In this document: in pieces, positions 22,041-36,000 of the stretch
How the letters are laid out: the number at the start of each line of letters is the position of its first letter
Numbering within the stretch: position 1 is the first letter of the stretch
From: Stratiolaelaps scimitus
Taxonomy: Eukaryota; Arthropoda; Arachnida; Mesostigmata; Laelapidae
Direction: 5' to 3'
Assembly: GCA_019614645.1 (NCBI GenBank)
Contig: JABWDB010000002.1
Span: 11,321,501 to 11,385,500, forward strand
DNA length: 64,000 bases
The notes under the pieces: generated by a model
Told to the model about the DNA's origin: nothing
Database searches by the model: none
The model's input: the letters and a program-made list of their open reading frames with translations, nothing else
Program-made: the position numbers and the translations under genes

Positions 22041-25000
22041 ATGTCAACAATACGCCGGACAGCTAGACTTGGACCGCACCGGGCCCAGGTGACCGCGCGT
22101 GCATTTTCGACAGTTCAACGCGTCGACGTCGAGTCCTTGGTGACTCTGCCAGAGTGGGAGCTTCGTCCGTTGCTTCCGTGCTTAGTTCGCATGGCGCTTT
22201 GTGCACCGCTCGATGTTCGACCTGAATGGGCCCGCAAGAAGGAGGCCATCCTTCGTGTGCTCTCCGGCATTGAAAGCGTCAATTCGCTGGTAGCACTGCT
22301 GAGCATTGATTTTCACCTGCTCGAAATCGACGTGCGAAAAGACCAGCTTCTGCGCGCCAAGGCCGGTCCGTGCATTGAGAGCTTACTCATTCCGCCGCTG
22401 ACGAACGCGATCTCGATCGAGTTCGAGAGGAGCGACGCGGCGGGACGATTGCGTTTAGTTCTCTCGCAGCTCCTGACGCTGATGGCCAGCAACGGAGGTC
22501 CGGCGGCGGATAAGGAGCGAGTCGCCGATCTGTTCTCAATGGATATCTACGTCGACGAGGTCGCTGACGTACTTAGCATCGCGCACACCGAACTTCCGGG
22601 CTTGCTTTCCGTCGCCGACATGTCCGAAGCTCTCCTGATTATGAAAAATGGCGCTGCGTTTGTCACTCGACTGGTCGCCAACTCGCCGGAAAGCTTCCTC
22701 GAGGTCGCCTACCAACTTATTAGCAATTCCAGTGAACGGCTCGAAGATAGCGACCGGCGGGCAGACTGCCTAGGCCAGTTGTGTAGAATGAATCCCGGTG
22801 AGGCGCTTCAGGTTCGTGCACGAGCTGTCGAGATGTGTCGTATGCCAGAGCTATGCGTATTGCTCACCCTCGAACAGCCTGAACAACAATCGGATTTGGT
22901 AGCATTTGTGACCGGTCTACTGCTCGGCTCCGACGAGAAAGTGCGCAACTGGTTCGCCACGTATGTTCGAACATACCAAAAACGCCCTGAACAAACTGCC
23001 CTATCGCTGATGCGCGCCAAGCTGCTTCACAAGCTGAGATCGTCAATTGTCTTCAATCAGGATTACCATGAGCTGGCTGAGGGCACGATCGTCGTTGAGA
23101 TGAACGGACTGATTCGGCTGTATTCCGCTCTGAAGGTTGCTGGGATGCGGTTCTCGGACGAGGAGAACCAGATCCTCCTCCAGGCGGTCACGTGCAGATG
23201 TCAGCCGACGCCAGCCGGTGTTCGTTTCATCTGTCTGTCAGTCAGCATGCTACTGTCGAGTCCCGCGCTCATCGCCACACAGGAGTTTGAGCGGCAGGCG
23301 CTCGAGTACTTGCGCTATTTGGTCTCGCAGGCACAAGAAGGTGTAGCCGAGTTGCTCCTCCTAGTCGCGATTCATTTCCACGCGAATCAGCTGGGCGCCA
23401 TCGCCGAGCTCGTCTGCACCACACTCGCAATGCGAATAGCTGTCCGACCGAACAGTCTGGCGAAGATGCGATCGCTATTCATTGCTGAACTCTTCACGGA
23501 GCAGGTGGTGACCGCACACGCTGTTCGCGTGCCGGTGACGCCGCGGCTAAACGCCGATGTCACCGGCTTTCTCCCAGTTCACTGCGTTTATCAGCTACTC
23601 AAGAGCCGCTCGTTTAGCAAACAGCGGGTGTCAATTAAAGACTGGGTCTACCGTCAGCTGGTGGAGGCCACGACTCCGTTGCATCCGATCCTGCCCTCAT
23701 TAATCGAAGTGTACGTCCACTCGGTGCTCAGTCCGATCGGCGAAAGTACTCACCAGCCATTGACCGATAGCGAGGTGATATCAGCTAGCAATTGCTCAGA
23801 TGGAAACAACGCGGAGATTCTACCCTCGCTACTGATGCTGTACTATCTGCTGCTGTACGAAGATGTGCGACTCGCTAATATCCGCCAGTTGCAGGGAGCG
23901 GCGAAGGGGCGCAAAGTGAAAACCTACAGTGCAAACCTCATCACCCGACTGCCCATAAGGTATTGTTATGCAATGACTATTCAGAGATGGCACTGACGAT
24001 GGTTGCTATGTTAGACGAATAAGTGAATATTTTCCGTGCAAGTGGGTGGATGTCATGACTGCCACACGTTTACCGGGGTCAGAGCAAAGCGCTATTTAAC
24101 TTTTCCCTAAGTGTTCGATTGACAGTCACACCTTTGTACGTGAACCCTGCGCTCGAATGACTATACCCTTACTTGCTGCTGTTATTGTTGTCTTTTCGCT
24201 ACTGCTATGCCGATTTAGGTACCTGGTACAGCAGACCCAACAGGAGCAGAAAAAGTACGCGGGTCTATTCGCCCCACTTCTACGGCTTCTCGCACATCAG
24301 TTTCCACATCTTTGTATGACAGAGGACTGGCTACTGTCTGAAACCACAAGCGCCGCATGCGCCACCCCCGCAGCCCGAAAGGCAGCCACCGCCGTGTTGA
24401 AGGTAAGCATCGTAAGTAGCTAGACTATTTGTCGATGTCTCAATAGCGAGAGGGGGGTTGCTGCGGGTTGTTTTTTTGTTCGATGACACCGTCTCTCGAG
24501 TGAGTAGTCTGTGAGCAAAGAACACAAACCCTATTACTATGTATTGTTTTTAGCTATCAGTTTACTCAGAATGCATAAGGATGTGGGAAAGAAAGCTGGT
24601 AGATATCGACCCGAAATTTTACAACACGGGTGCGATGACCAACGATAAATGGATGGGGGGGGGGCACTCAGAACGAACTGAGATATTGTAACTCGCTTTA
24701 CAATACACAATTTTGACCATGTTATGTGGACATACGACAGAGGGCTATCACGAGTCCAACTCGAACTGTGTGTGTAAATGTCGCGTCGATATAGGCGCCA
24801 GATATTATCGTGCTGGAGAACGTACGCGATAAATCCCACTGACCCATCTGGTGGGCCAGTCATGTACATCCTTATTCTTAGATATGTATGTACCTCCTCC
24901 TCCCCCCCCATTTTTACACGAGCTGATTGGCTCTACTTGTTTTACAGTTTTACTGGCTTTTTACTGTTGTGCCATTTCACTGAGTACCTAGGTATGTATA

Positions 25001-28000
25001 GACGCAATACCGTGTGATAAATGATGAATTTAAATTGAAAGTATATATTGTATGCCAACAAATCGATATATGAGTAGCACTAACTACGGTGTTGAACTGA
25101 AAAAATATACACTTTGCGTTTCCCGGAATGTGTGGTTGACACAATTCTTCCAGCTGACGAAGTCCGTGACCGCTGAAACGTTGGCCGAAGCCCTGTCCCG
25201 TGTCGAGTCGTGCCCGATTGGGGCGACATCGCAGTTGGCGCATGTCCTGCAATTGGAATTAAGCGAACTATGGCCATTTGTGGGATCCCTGGTATCAGCA
25301 CTACCTAGTCTAATTTCGCCTGCGGTACCACGCCAGGTGGTGGAGAAGGCGCGTGCACTTTGGTTTCGTCTTAACCAAGTCTACCCGCGCCGTTTATGGG
25401 TGCTCACCGTTAATGCTTTCCGGCCCACTGAAAAGGTTCGTTTCAGCGTCGTGCAGACAATTTGTTTTGTTTAGTCAAATGAATTAGCCCTCTGGGAATA
25501 ATTCACCTGCATAATATGTAGGTCCTACTAAAAATCTGCCGGGCATCTGCCCGAAAGTGAGTGTGGATCGCACCGATTGCTTGACCAACCTAACCACGTT
25601 TAGCTAAGCGTTTTTTCAATAAAACTCGTTATAATTTTCGAATAGGGTCCTCCCCTTGCGTTTCAAATACTATATTTAGAAATCGGGTGGGTTGGCTTGC
25701 TATTCTAGATGCAAGGATAGGATTTATAAGTTTTTTGCCCGGTTTTTGTCATATAATTCCCTTGTTCGTGGCGTGTCACTGCACATTCGCGAATTGTTTC
25801 TTAACAAGGGTGAGCAAGTTCCTTTTTTTACGTAAATGTTTTCTTTTCTTGTGGCGATTCCCTGTCGAATAGTAGCATTCTGCTGGTTGTTCTTTTTATT
25901 CTTCTTATATCGACAACTTGACGCTGCTCCACCAGGACAGCCACAGGTGTTCATCATAGTCTAAACGGTGCCAGGTTTTCTAGGGGCGGTTTCTCTGCGT
26001 CCTTGGTATACTCGTTTCCGCCAGATCATCGCAGGAACCAGGCGACAGCCTGCATGCACCTTTCTGTTATTATATCATAGGAACTTTCTGAGCAAACGCA
26101 GATTACAATATATAGCCTTCTATACGTTCATTGTGGGCACCACACCTCTTTTCAGGTCACTCTGGACGAACTCATAATGGATCCCCTGCACGTGCTGCGG
26201 TGTGATCCGTCCGTGCTTCGATGTGCTGTCACCCTAGAAATCGTTCTTCACATGTTGCGAGCTCTATTGGCGGCCTCACGCACCCAGCTTAGCCTGCACC
26301 TATCGGAAAATTGCGCACCAGATGCGGCCAGTGCGGCCGATCGGGATGAACTTCGAGTGGCGCTGGTAGCTGCTCAAGAAAGCGCCGCCGTACAAATCCT
26401 ACTTGAGGTATTGACTGTAGGTCATTAACGGCCAGATCGTCAAAGTCGTCTTTTTTTCGTCAACTTGCACTTTGTCCTCTTTGACTATTATAACCTTATG
26501 ATGATAACGATAACTCATTCACTTAGAACTTCACCAGTGGATACTGTCTGCGAGGGACAGCCCTACAGAGTATAGTCTAGCACTAGATCAATGAAACAGC
26601 TGTATAATTCGAACCAGCTAAACAGTTAGTTCGACTTGTAATTCCCGTTACAGACCCTTTGGTCGTTTGTGAGAGCTGTGCAAGATCAATCTGATAGGTT
26701 TATCTAAAATTGATCTTCTTTCGCTTTTGATTGCTGTTTGTGATTTTATGTCACGGCTCTTCCTCCGATATTTCACAGATCTGTTTGGCTTCTGGCGACG
26801 AAGGTCTCTTGTCATCTACCCGTGAGTGCCGGACATTGGTGTGCTCCCAGCTCCATCAGATGTTTATTGCGGATCCTCAGTTAGTACACCTAGTCCACTA
26901 TCAGGGTTACCCGTCAGCGTTGCTCCCGATGACCGTATCGCTGGTTCCCTCAATGCACATTTGTCTCGACTTCATTCCTGAACTGCTGGCACAGCCGCAA
27001 TTAGACAAGCAGGTGTTCGCCATCGAGCTCACGTCGTATCTCTGCCTTCAGCACGCCATTCCTCGTTCGTTGTCAATTGCACGCCTCTGCATCACAGTAG
27101 CGAATACACTGCTCGGAGTGCTACCGTCTTCCAGGTTCGTTGTTTGGCGTTTGTTTGCTTTTAACATTTGTGCTCTGCAGTACTTGTTAATTTTGTTATA
27201 TATGAAAGAGCTCTTTACTGAAGTTGCAACAATGGTTAGTTACCTCACGGAGCGCGAACCGGCGGCCTGCACCTTTCTGCAGCCAGAGAATGAGCAGTCC
27301 AAAGTACCGTGTGGACAATTCTTTCAAAAGATGTCTCCCTTGCAACGGTTGTAGGGTGTGAATACCGAGAGGTTTTATTCATTTCTACAAAACATCGATC
27401 GATATTGCCCAACGATAACGCTAAACCCCTCTAATGTTGGGCTTATACTAACTTGCTCTTCGATCCATCTTGAACCTCGTTGTTCCTTTCAGGCGGCCTC
27501 AGCTCTTTTTGCCTGCCCTACCTGCCTTGGTCCGAATGTGCCGAGCCTTTCCACCTCTTTCAGAAGACGTTGCAATACTGCTGTTGCAACTGGCCAAGGT
27601 GTGTCTCTCGCAGGAAAGCACAAAGGCGCTGCCTGATATCGGTGAGTTCCTCTACCATTGTGTGTGAATATCTCGTTTAATTATGCCCTAAATTAAAGAC
27701 AGTGTACCGTTTTCGAATGCTAGAACAGACGACTTCATCGTCGAGCATTGAGCGATGGGTTTTTGCCTCCTTGCAACTGACAGTGTCTTACCCTTATATG
27801 AGCAAAAGCTATTCGTTAAAAAGCCTCGCGGGAATCGAATTCGCCTATACTTTTTTTGCCTAAATACTAGTAAATCATGGACAAGCATGAGTTTTTGATT
27901 TGAGCCTGTGGGAAACAGTCTCATTTCACTTCCTTGATTTCTTGTATATTGAAATTGACCAGATAAGTCCAGAACATCAGGACGCCTTGGGACAGAACAA

Positions 28001-28207
28001 GAGAGAGACTATCAGCCACTACATGTGGAACAATGACAGAAATCTGGTTCTTCGGTACCGTGAGTTCGTTACGCATATGGTATGATTTTCTCGATGTACG
28101 ATATTTCAGGCGAGGAAGATGAGAATCGGGAGCTCTGTCGAGTCATTCAAAAGTCGTTCTCCGATCTCGGCGGCTCTAATTCGGCCCTTAATTCAAGCAT
28201 TTACTAA
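22041..28207 (+). CDS. INTS2: Integrator complex subunit 2 (eight exons)
   Basis: Exons: 22041-23959, 24219-24402, 25154-25435, 26156-26407, 26779-27134, 27493-27641, 27973-28059, 28110-28207. All junctions are GT-AG and phases agree (3327 nt, 1108 aa; vertebrate INTS2 is about 1200 aa). INTS2 is a nuclear scaffold subunit of the Integrator complex, which binds the RNA polymerase II C-terminal domain, cleaves snRNA 3' ends and attenuates transcription. Conserved blocks recalled from the family include LPCLVRMALCAP (46-57), EQVVTAHAVRVPVTP (from about 487), CPEDW-like LCMTEDWL in exon 2, YPRRLWVLTVNA closing exon 3, DPLHVLRCD in exon 4, MHICLDFIPEL in exon 5 and CRAFPPLSED in exon 6. The start ATG lies just before the conserved RVDVESL block. 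The amino terminus (first 25 residues, Arg-rich) is unlike other family members. Exons 7 and 8 are least conserved; exon 7 was chosen because its phase and splice sites join exons 6 and 8 in frame. The next gene, on the opposite strand, converges on this one. Confidence 0.93.
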
Positions 28208-30064
28208 GTAACCGTAAGCCTACCCAAGGCATTAGAGTAATTCAAGTCTAGTACTATTTTGCAAAATTGGAAATCGCTTGAGCCCTGGAGCGAGCACGGT
28301 GGTGTCTCGCAAACCGTTGAACATCGAAGCGCGAATTGTTAATTAGGCAGATGTGGATCAAAGGCGAGCGGTAGAACTTGTATTCTTGTACGAAGCCTAT
28401 ACCGTGAGGGTTTATTTCTTGTTATTACTAGATTAGGAATAGTGGAAGAAGGGAACGCTAAACAATGTGTGTGTGTGTGCGCTCGTGAATGTTTACACGC
28501 GTGACTGACTGTAAGAAGGTCTTCGTGTCAAGTAGATCTTACCACGCAGAGTTTCTCCCCTGATAATGAACGCAGTTTCTACGTATATATGTAAATGTAC
28601 ATAGACTAAAAACGGCGACCTGTAAAATAACGGATGTGGATATATTAAAGTTGCCTAAGGGTGTAATATTGCTTATAAATAATGTATCATTTTGTGTCGT
28701 TATTCCTATCAAGGTGGGTCAGTGTTGCGTAAGGTAGGTAATTACAAACGGGAATTTGTACATGGGGGACGATGATGTCGAAGTATATAGCTAAGGCCGC
28801 TTGGGCCTCTTCAGTAGGAATTTTAGGTTACGAATTTTACGCTTTACCCAATTCAGAATCAACAAGTAGCTAAGCAAAAAGGGGTGATACGATTGATCTT
28901 TACGTTGGTATGTACCGCTTGTTTGTCGACTGTCTATTCAACGACCTGCGGTTGTTTTTTTGCTTATAGAGGGTGCTCATCGTCTCTTTTTACTTTCTAA
29001 GCTTTCGGACGATTCGTCAGTTGTTTACGCCCTTCACTGATGTGCGGTAGTTTATTATATATCATTTTGTATCTAAGAATGCGTAGGAAAAATCGAATAT
29101 AATCTATCAAGTGAGTTTCTATGAAGGATCCCTTGTTCACCATTCTGCGGGTGAAGTTCTTTAAAATCCCACCCACAATATTTTCTTCTCGACCAGTTAC
29201 ATTGTATTAATAGTAATATTCGACAGCAGAACACCTACTGAGTGAGAATCAAATTCTGTGAGTACTTTATTATTATGCCGAATTGGATCGAATGCTCCAT
29301 GTGCCGAATCCATATTTATCTCGTATATTCCTCTGCTACACTTCTATGCCGTGAGCCAGTTACGTTACAGTCAGCCGCGTTCCTGATATTCGCTACTGGC
29401 ATAGTCGCTACCTCTTCGTTCGGATCAAGAGGGGCTGGAGGTAGCAAAAGCACTGTGACATTTCTGAATGCCGTCCATTATCGACATCGTCATTACGTGT
29501 ACGATTTTTGACATGGGATTATATTGCTACGGAATACATAAGGAGAATTAACGTTTTGATCCATGACTCATTTTTCGACATTATCGACGCTCGATGTAAG
29601 ACAAGAATCGTGGGACTTTTTGTAGTTGTAGACAAAAAGCCAAAATTCTTATAGGCGAAGCGATCGTCTCCGTCCAACAAGAGAGTGGGGGGGCGGGGGA
29701 GCTGGGATTTCTTTCTTCGAAATGCTTATTCTATATGAGTAGTAAGGTAAGTAATGTAGATACCATGTTGTCAATTACGAACGTGAACAATGGCCGACTT
29801 GACAACTACTAGCGCCACTTGGTGGTGAATGGTGGTTGTTGTCAAAGCGGCCTCTTGTTCGTTTATCTGCGATCTTTTCGCAACGTTTTGGGTAGAAACG
29901 CCGTCAGTTTCCATCGGGTTTCTATTCTAATTTTACGTCAAAATCTTCACAGGATACATCAGTACTAATACTAATATTGTTGCTATGGCTACGTTCTGTT
30001 CGTACTGCGATTATTACTGTCGTTAACGTTGTAGTTTTGGCACAAACACTGCCATTGATTGAAT
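28208..30064. other. Convergent intergenic region
   Basis: This stretch separates the 3' ends of INTS2 (+) and the glutamate-receptor gene (-). It should contain both 3' untranslated regions. It includes a short GT run near 28466-28479 and no recognisable coding exon. Confidence 0.45.
28644..28649 (+). promoter_or_regulatory. Possible polyadenylation signal of INTS2
   Basis: ATTAAA, the commonest variant hexamer, about 435 bases after the INTS2 stop and followed by a GT-rich stretch (about 28658-28705). No AATAAA was found nearer the stop. Confidence 0.35.
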
Positions 30065-33000
30065 TTAGGCAGTGGTCGTATACGCAGGTTGAAGATTGAG
30101 CTGTGGCTCGTCCGTAGCAGCGCCGTTGTCTTTGTTGATGTCCGAAAATCCTGGCTCTGCCTCATCGCGCGCCTCGTGGCTTAGCTGCTGCCTCTTGAGT
30201 TGACGCAGTCGCCGGCCGCGAGTGCAGGCGCGGTAGCAGATTTCGAAGAATGCCAGGATAAAGCCGACAGCGATTCCTGCAAACCAGGAAGTAGAGCAAA
30301 CAAACGTCAAAAAAAAGTCAGTACAAATTGGGCACAGGTTCACAAAGCAGTTGGTGGCATTTTCTCAACTTACTGAACGCTTGTACTTGTGCATAGGTTT
30401 TTGCTCTTAGTGAAGAGAGACTTTAATCTTTTGGTTTATGTGAAACAACACCTAAAACAGCTCCTACCTGCTGCAGGTATGGCGAGCACACCGACGAAGT
30501 TGTATAAATGCACATTCGTTCCCATGACAGGTAAAATCCGATGGGATAAGGTGCAATTGGCCTGTTTGTGCCACCATTTGTCACGAAGCTGATCCAGCAC
30601 GCCTCGTTCGTAGAGTTTGGTAATCGCATTATCGATCTCTTGCCTGGAAGAGAAAGACGTCGAGTTTCGGTTACATTAGAGGAGCTAGTGGGACTGAAGG
30701 GCGAGGATAGCTTGACATCTTGAAATAGGCTTTGGGAAGACCCTTGTTTAGTGCGGGACTTCCACGTTCTGTGCTTTTAGACTCATTCGAGAAAAGGTTT
30801 TTACATAACATTTATTCTATCTCATGTTTACGTCGTGTCAGTATATAAGGGCATATGTGCATAAGGGCATTCAATGTATGGGTGATTTATTGTCGTCGAT
30901 CCTGTTTCGGTATTTCGTCGAAGCGAACTATTCAACTAATATACTTCACCTTAGTTGTTCTTTGCAAACAACATATTGTATAGTAGTTACACATATCTAG
31001 CACACAGTGAGTGCTAAGTAGGTGTGAATCGTCAGTATATTATTATTAATATATTCCAATACCTTAAGTATGAGTCCTTAGGCAGAATAGCCCCAATAGC
31101 CTTAATTCCAAGAGGAACTCCTTGAACGCGGAAAGTGTCGCAGGGTGCACATAAATTGATGAAATCGGCTTTATTCGAATCGACGAAGAACACAAAGCTT
31201 CCGTTTGATTCGCGCACTTTGGCCACGCCCTCAGCATCGCTGTCGATCGGTTCTGAGTGGGAATTGGCTCTCAATTTGTTGGCGACCGCCTCGAGCTGCT
31301 CATCGCTTGTACGTAGGGCCTGAAATTTAGCAATTATAAATCCTTATTGGTAATTAGCTTAATGTAATCGTACATACACAGAGGTCAGTTGAAGAGTTAA
31401 ACAATACGCATCGTTGTATGATAACGCACTTTTGATTGAGTCGCTTATATTTTACAGTTATTGCTTAGATCTAACCCCGTGCAGATCCGAATGTAGTCGT
31501 CACACATGATACAGAAACCTATGTAGTTATTGCATTTATAGGTTTGCTATAATGAAGTTAGTTATTGAGCTACCAATTTGAAATACAAGGTAACAAATTG
31601 AATTTGAGTCGGCTCACCTGGAAGTACGTCTCTGCGATGGATCCCCGAGAGTATCCATAGTTAATTGCCTCTTGGTTGGCCAATTGAGAAATGTTGGTGA
31701 GTTGGAAGTTTTCCAGGGTGGCCCGTTCACCTCGAAGTAGAGGCACCAACTGGGCCGTGTACGCCGAGAACACCAATAGGATGAAGACCCACCAGAAGTT
31801 GGATATTACACGACCCGCGATAGACCTATAAACATCGCGATAGACCCATAAACATTAATAAATAGCGAAAGCAGACCAACTTCTTCCTGTAAAGTACCGT
31901 TCATTTCAATGGAAGTTAATCTGCTTCAGTGGCTATGAAAGTTATGAAACGATCAAATCCGAGTTCAGGAACAATCGAGTCCAGTAGTCAAAGTGAGAGA
32001 GTCTCGCCTACAAGGGACGAAAAAAAAATCGTGAAGAAGATCAGTGCAGAAGAGACCGTGCTATGACTCACTCATTGCATGGTAGTGCGATACCTATTTT
32101 AATATATTACGATTCTCCTTCTCTACCTTGCGTAGTACGAGTCCAGATAATGTGGTGTAAACGCGTCCACGGTGAAATTGAGCGAATTGTAGAGATCATC
32201 ACAGAACGAAGTCGCGTGCTCGACCCCTTTCCTCGAGTCAGCTCGGGCGACACACAGCGAGAATATGAACATCAAAAGGACGACTACCCCGAACGAAGAC
32301 GCAATCATAATCCAGAGAGGCCAGCCGAAGGGTCGTAAAAATGTGAGCAAAATCTACAAATGAAAACAAACGCATAAAGGTGCACAGGAGTTTATGAGCA
32401 AGACATATGTGACGACATCTCCTCACTCACTGTTCATAGGCAGAATTCGTTTTCATCAGGATTTTTCTTGTTATCGATGTAATCAAATATGATTACTGAC
32501 TGTCGGTTATTTATCATCTGATCGGTCTGCCCCTTTTTCTCAATGGAATCCGCGGCCGATGGGTCAAGGATACAATTGCAAACAAGCGACGTCGAACAAA
32601 TTATTGGCTACGGCTTCGCCCGCATGACTCTCGCGCAATCGTTCGAAGCGAGCTCACTAACTCGTCGACAGATGTGCATATGTGTAAATATTGAATAGGC
32701 CTTGCCCTTCATCGAATGGCCTTGAGATTTCGTGTGTCGTGGGCCTCCACACAGTCAAGACCCCCTATGCATCGATCCACGATGACCTGCGGGATGAATT
32801 TGGGGTCTAGGCGACAACGAACCGGTGCTGTCAAACAACTCCGCAACATGTCTCGAATAACAAACTGAACGTGCGCTGCCGTAGTTCAGGTTCAGCTGGG
32901 GGGAAGGTCTGTCTGCAGTCACCACTATGGCTTTGGGTATCAACAGTCACTCAGCTAATCTAAGGATGTGGACGGGGTTTAGAGATTTGCCAGTTTACAC

Positions 33001-36000
33001 CAAGTGCTACTCGTCACAACTGTTCGAATTATAGACTTCGTTTATATTTACAAGTTGTACTAACTCGGTACATGTGGAGGATGATATTGCCATGCTGAAT
33101 GGAGGGAGAGTGGTGGACGGACTTCCGAATACATTCGATGTGCCGCAATGAACAGAGAGCTATGTTTTGCGAGTTCTCCTAACCGAAAGTAACTAGTGCT
33201 TAACGCCGTTTGCTAGACTTAAAAGCTTATGTAGTACTGGGGGCATATATTTAAAACACCTTGGTCTGTTTCTAGCCATTAACTTTACCGAAGTAAAATG
33301 ATGTTGGAAAGTCACAAAAAAGCTATTTTCAGCTTTGCTGAGTATATATATAATATATGCAAATGCAACATTCAACTGTCTTCAGCAGCGAAACTATTAT
33401 AAAGTCAAATGAAAGTTTCGCCACCTGACTTATCTCGTGCATTAATGAAGCGCTTTTAGCTGGCGCACCGCAGACTAATAGTGTCAACGGTATTTGCTGG
33501 ATATCACTTTGCAGTTATAACCCACCCTTGGACTTCTGCCAACACAGTAACATGAATCGTTTGTACGATGCGATCGTCGATTGAAATTCTCAGATCTGCC
33601 GAACTTCTACAGGATAGCCTGTGTTTCTTTCCTCTCCTTGCTGATCGGTTTCACCGCGAGACTAACTGGGAATCTTTCGTGGGGCCACCGAAACAATGTC
33701 CGTGTTGGCAGTTCCTCTCGGCCTCGTGCAATGGACTCCCATGCATTCAGCGGCCTACTGAGCCATGACGCAGGCTCATCCGATTATGTTACAACATACT
33801 AGTCAGCATGGTCATCTGACATACCACTGGAATATGCCTCTGGTCTGATCGGTGCACGGATCGTATGCTTTGCGTGACCCTTTGTGTCATAACCTCGAAA
33901 GCGTGGCAGCCAGCACACAGCAGCCATGTCTTCGTGAAGACGTGCTTATGGGGGGCATTAGCTCACATGATCATGCAATACACTTAGCTCACCTGGCTAA
34001 GTGAGCCACCGCTGGGTGAGCGATACACTGCTATTACCCTGTTTATGTCTGACCGTTTAATCGATTGACCGTTCCTGTCAGCTAAAGTAGCCGTGGGCTA
34101 TGTGGTATACTGCTATTTTTGTAGCATGACGTACTAACGTGACCGGCACACACACTTTATCTGAAAACGACCTGTTGCAACTTGAATATGGCTGGATCGT
34201 TTATGTGCAATACAGTTCAGCTAAGCAGGGTAAATGATGTCCCCCGTGGACGGGTTAAATAATGAACTTGACGTTCAATCACAAAAGTACTAGAACCGAC
34301 ACAAAACGATGACTGTTATCATGAATCAAGTTCGACCCTCTTCTCTTGTATGTTTTATTACCTGAATACAGTCCGGTGTGGATTTCTTCGAGGCGATTGC
34401 CGCAATTCCAGTATGAAGGAAGGGTCTGCTGTATTCGACCACGTCCCGTAGAATCTTTGACTGAGGACGCGACACCAATCCGAAGTCAGCCTCCTAACAG
34501 ATACGCAGAGACAAAATCCATCAGGACATAAAACCGCTATTCTGCTCGACATAGTACTAGGCCAAGATGAATTATGACAGATCCATATATATATAGGTAT
34601 TATTTCTGAGCAAAAGTGTGTTCATTTGCTTGCACAGCCGAACGCAGACCTTTATTTCTCCAAAGCATCGACAGATTCGATCGCTTAGTACGTACGGCCA
34701 CACAAAGTATAGCTGCTTTCGGATGAATAGTTCGAGAGCTGAGTTCAGCATAAATGTCTTTCGAAGCAATGATAGTAATAACAATTGTGCCGGCACAGTT
34801 GCAACGTCAGTTGACTACAGGTAGCAATTGTAGCCATTAATACCTCGGAAAAAAGGGAACGATTACTATTCTCTCTTTGCATTGAGTCCGTTTTGCTGTT
34901 CCATCTTACCCCTCGCATAATCTCGCCAACGACGCCACCCCAACCTCCGGGGGCGAGGTTGCTTTCGGCTCCTAGTTCGCCATCTTTTGCCACGCGAAGC
35001 TCGTAACGGAATCCAATCAGTTTGGCAAGCTCTTGCGCTAGGTCCGCCAGATAGCCTAAAAGAGTAAGGGACAGAGTGAGACCCTTTTGCCATTTTGGAT
35101 TGAAACGGTTTTGCTGAAGATGAATATATATATATATATATAGTGGCGCACGTTCAGCTCGCTCTTTTTATGATTATAACTAAATTGACCACTAGTTGGT
35201 GAGCAAATATGCATTCTAATTTACCAACTTTAATTAGCTTCTGAGGAACGCCGATTCGTTCGCCTATGACACATACACTCAATACCTCTAAAACGCATTT
35301 ACGTTGATCCCCATTTACCATGAAGAGAAACAGACAATGCAATTATTCGGCCTGCAGATCGATCATTGTATGCATTTAGCCTTCACACTTCTAACATCCG
35401 TTGCGCCCAAATGTTACAAAGTTACGTAATCTAGATCCTTCGATGTCGGCAGCGTGTCCCAGACGAAGGAAAAAACACTAATAAGTTAGTCGGGAGATGA
35501 ACAACAACGGTCCAATGGTGTTTTCAATTAACAACCTCAGGCCCGGACACGTTCGATCGGAACCTACCCTGGAATTTGCTGTTCGAATCAATCAGGCGGG
35601 TCTGATCGTCCTCCTGGCGTTGTTCGAAAAGGAATGGCTCATCAAGGAGTGTCGAGATGATGTATGTCCTCTCCCGATTCAGTTTGAGCTCCTTCTGCCG
35701 GTCGATCCGCTGGGGCACCAGAGAGAATCCTTTTCCTGATTCCCACTGCGCCAGCTGCAACGAAACACAAGTAGTTGATGTAAGATCGATCGAACCGCTG
35801 GATATTGATATGTGCTATAATCTGCGCCCAATGGTATTTTTGTATCTTGTCATTTAAATACGTGTATACGGATTAGCTATTGGAGATCCTGACTCCGCAA
35901 CGCTTATCGCTTTAGATTCGATTTTACTGTTTCTGTTACGTTTTGAACTTGTTGAGGTGGGTTTTCTCATCTGCCTACTGCCTGCGCCCATGCGGTTATG

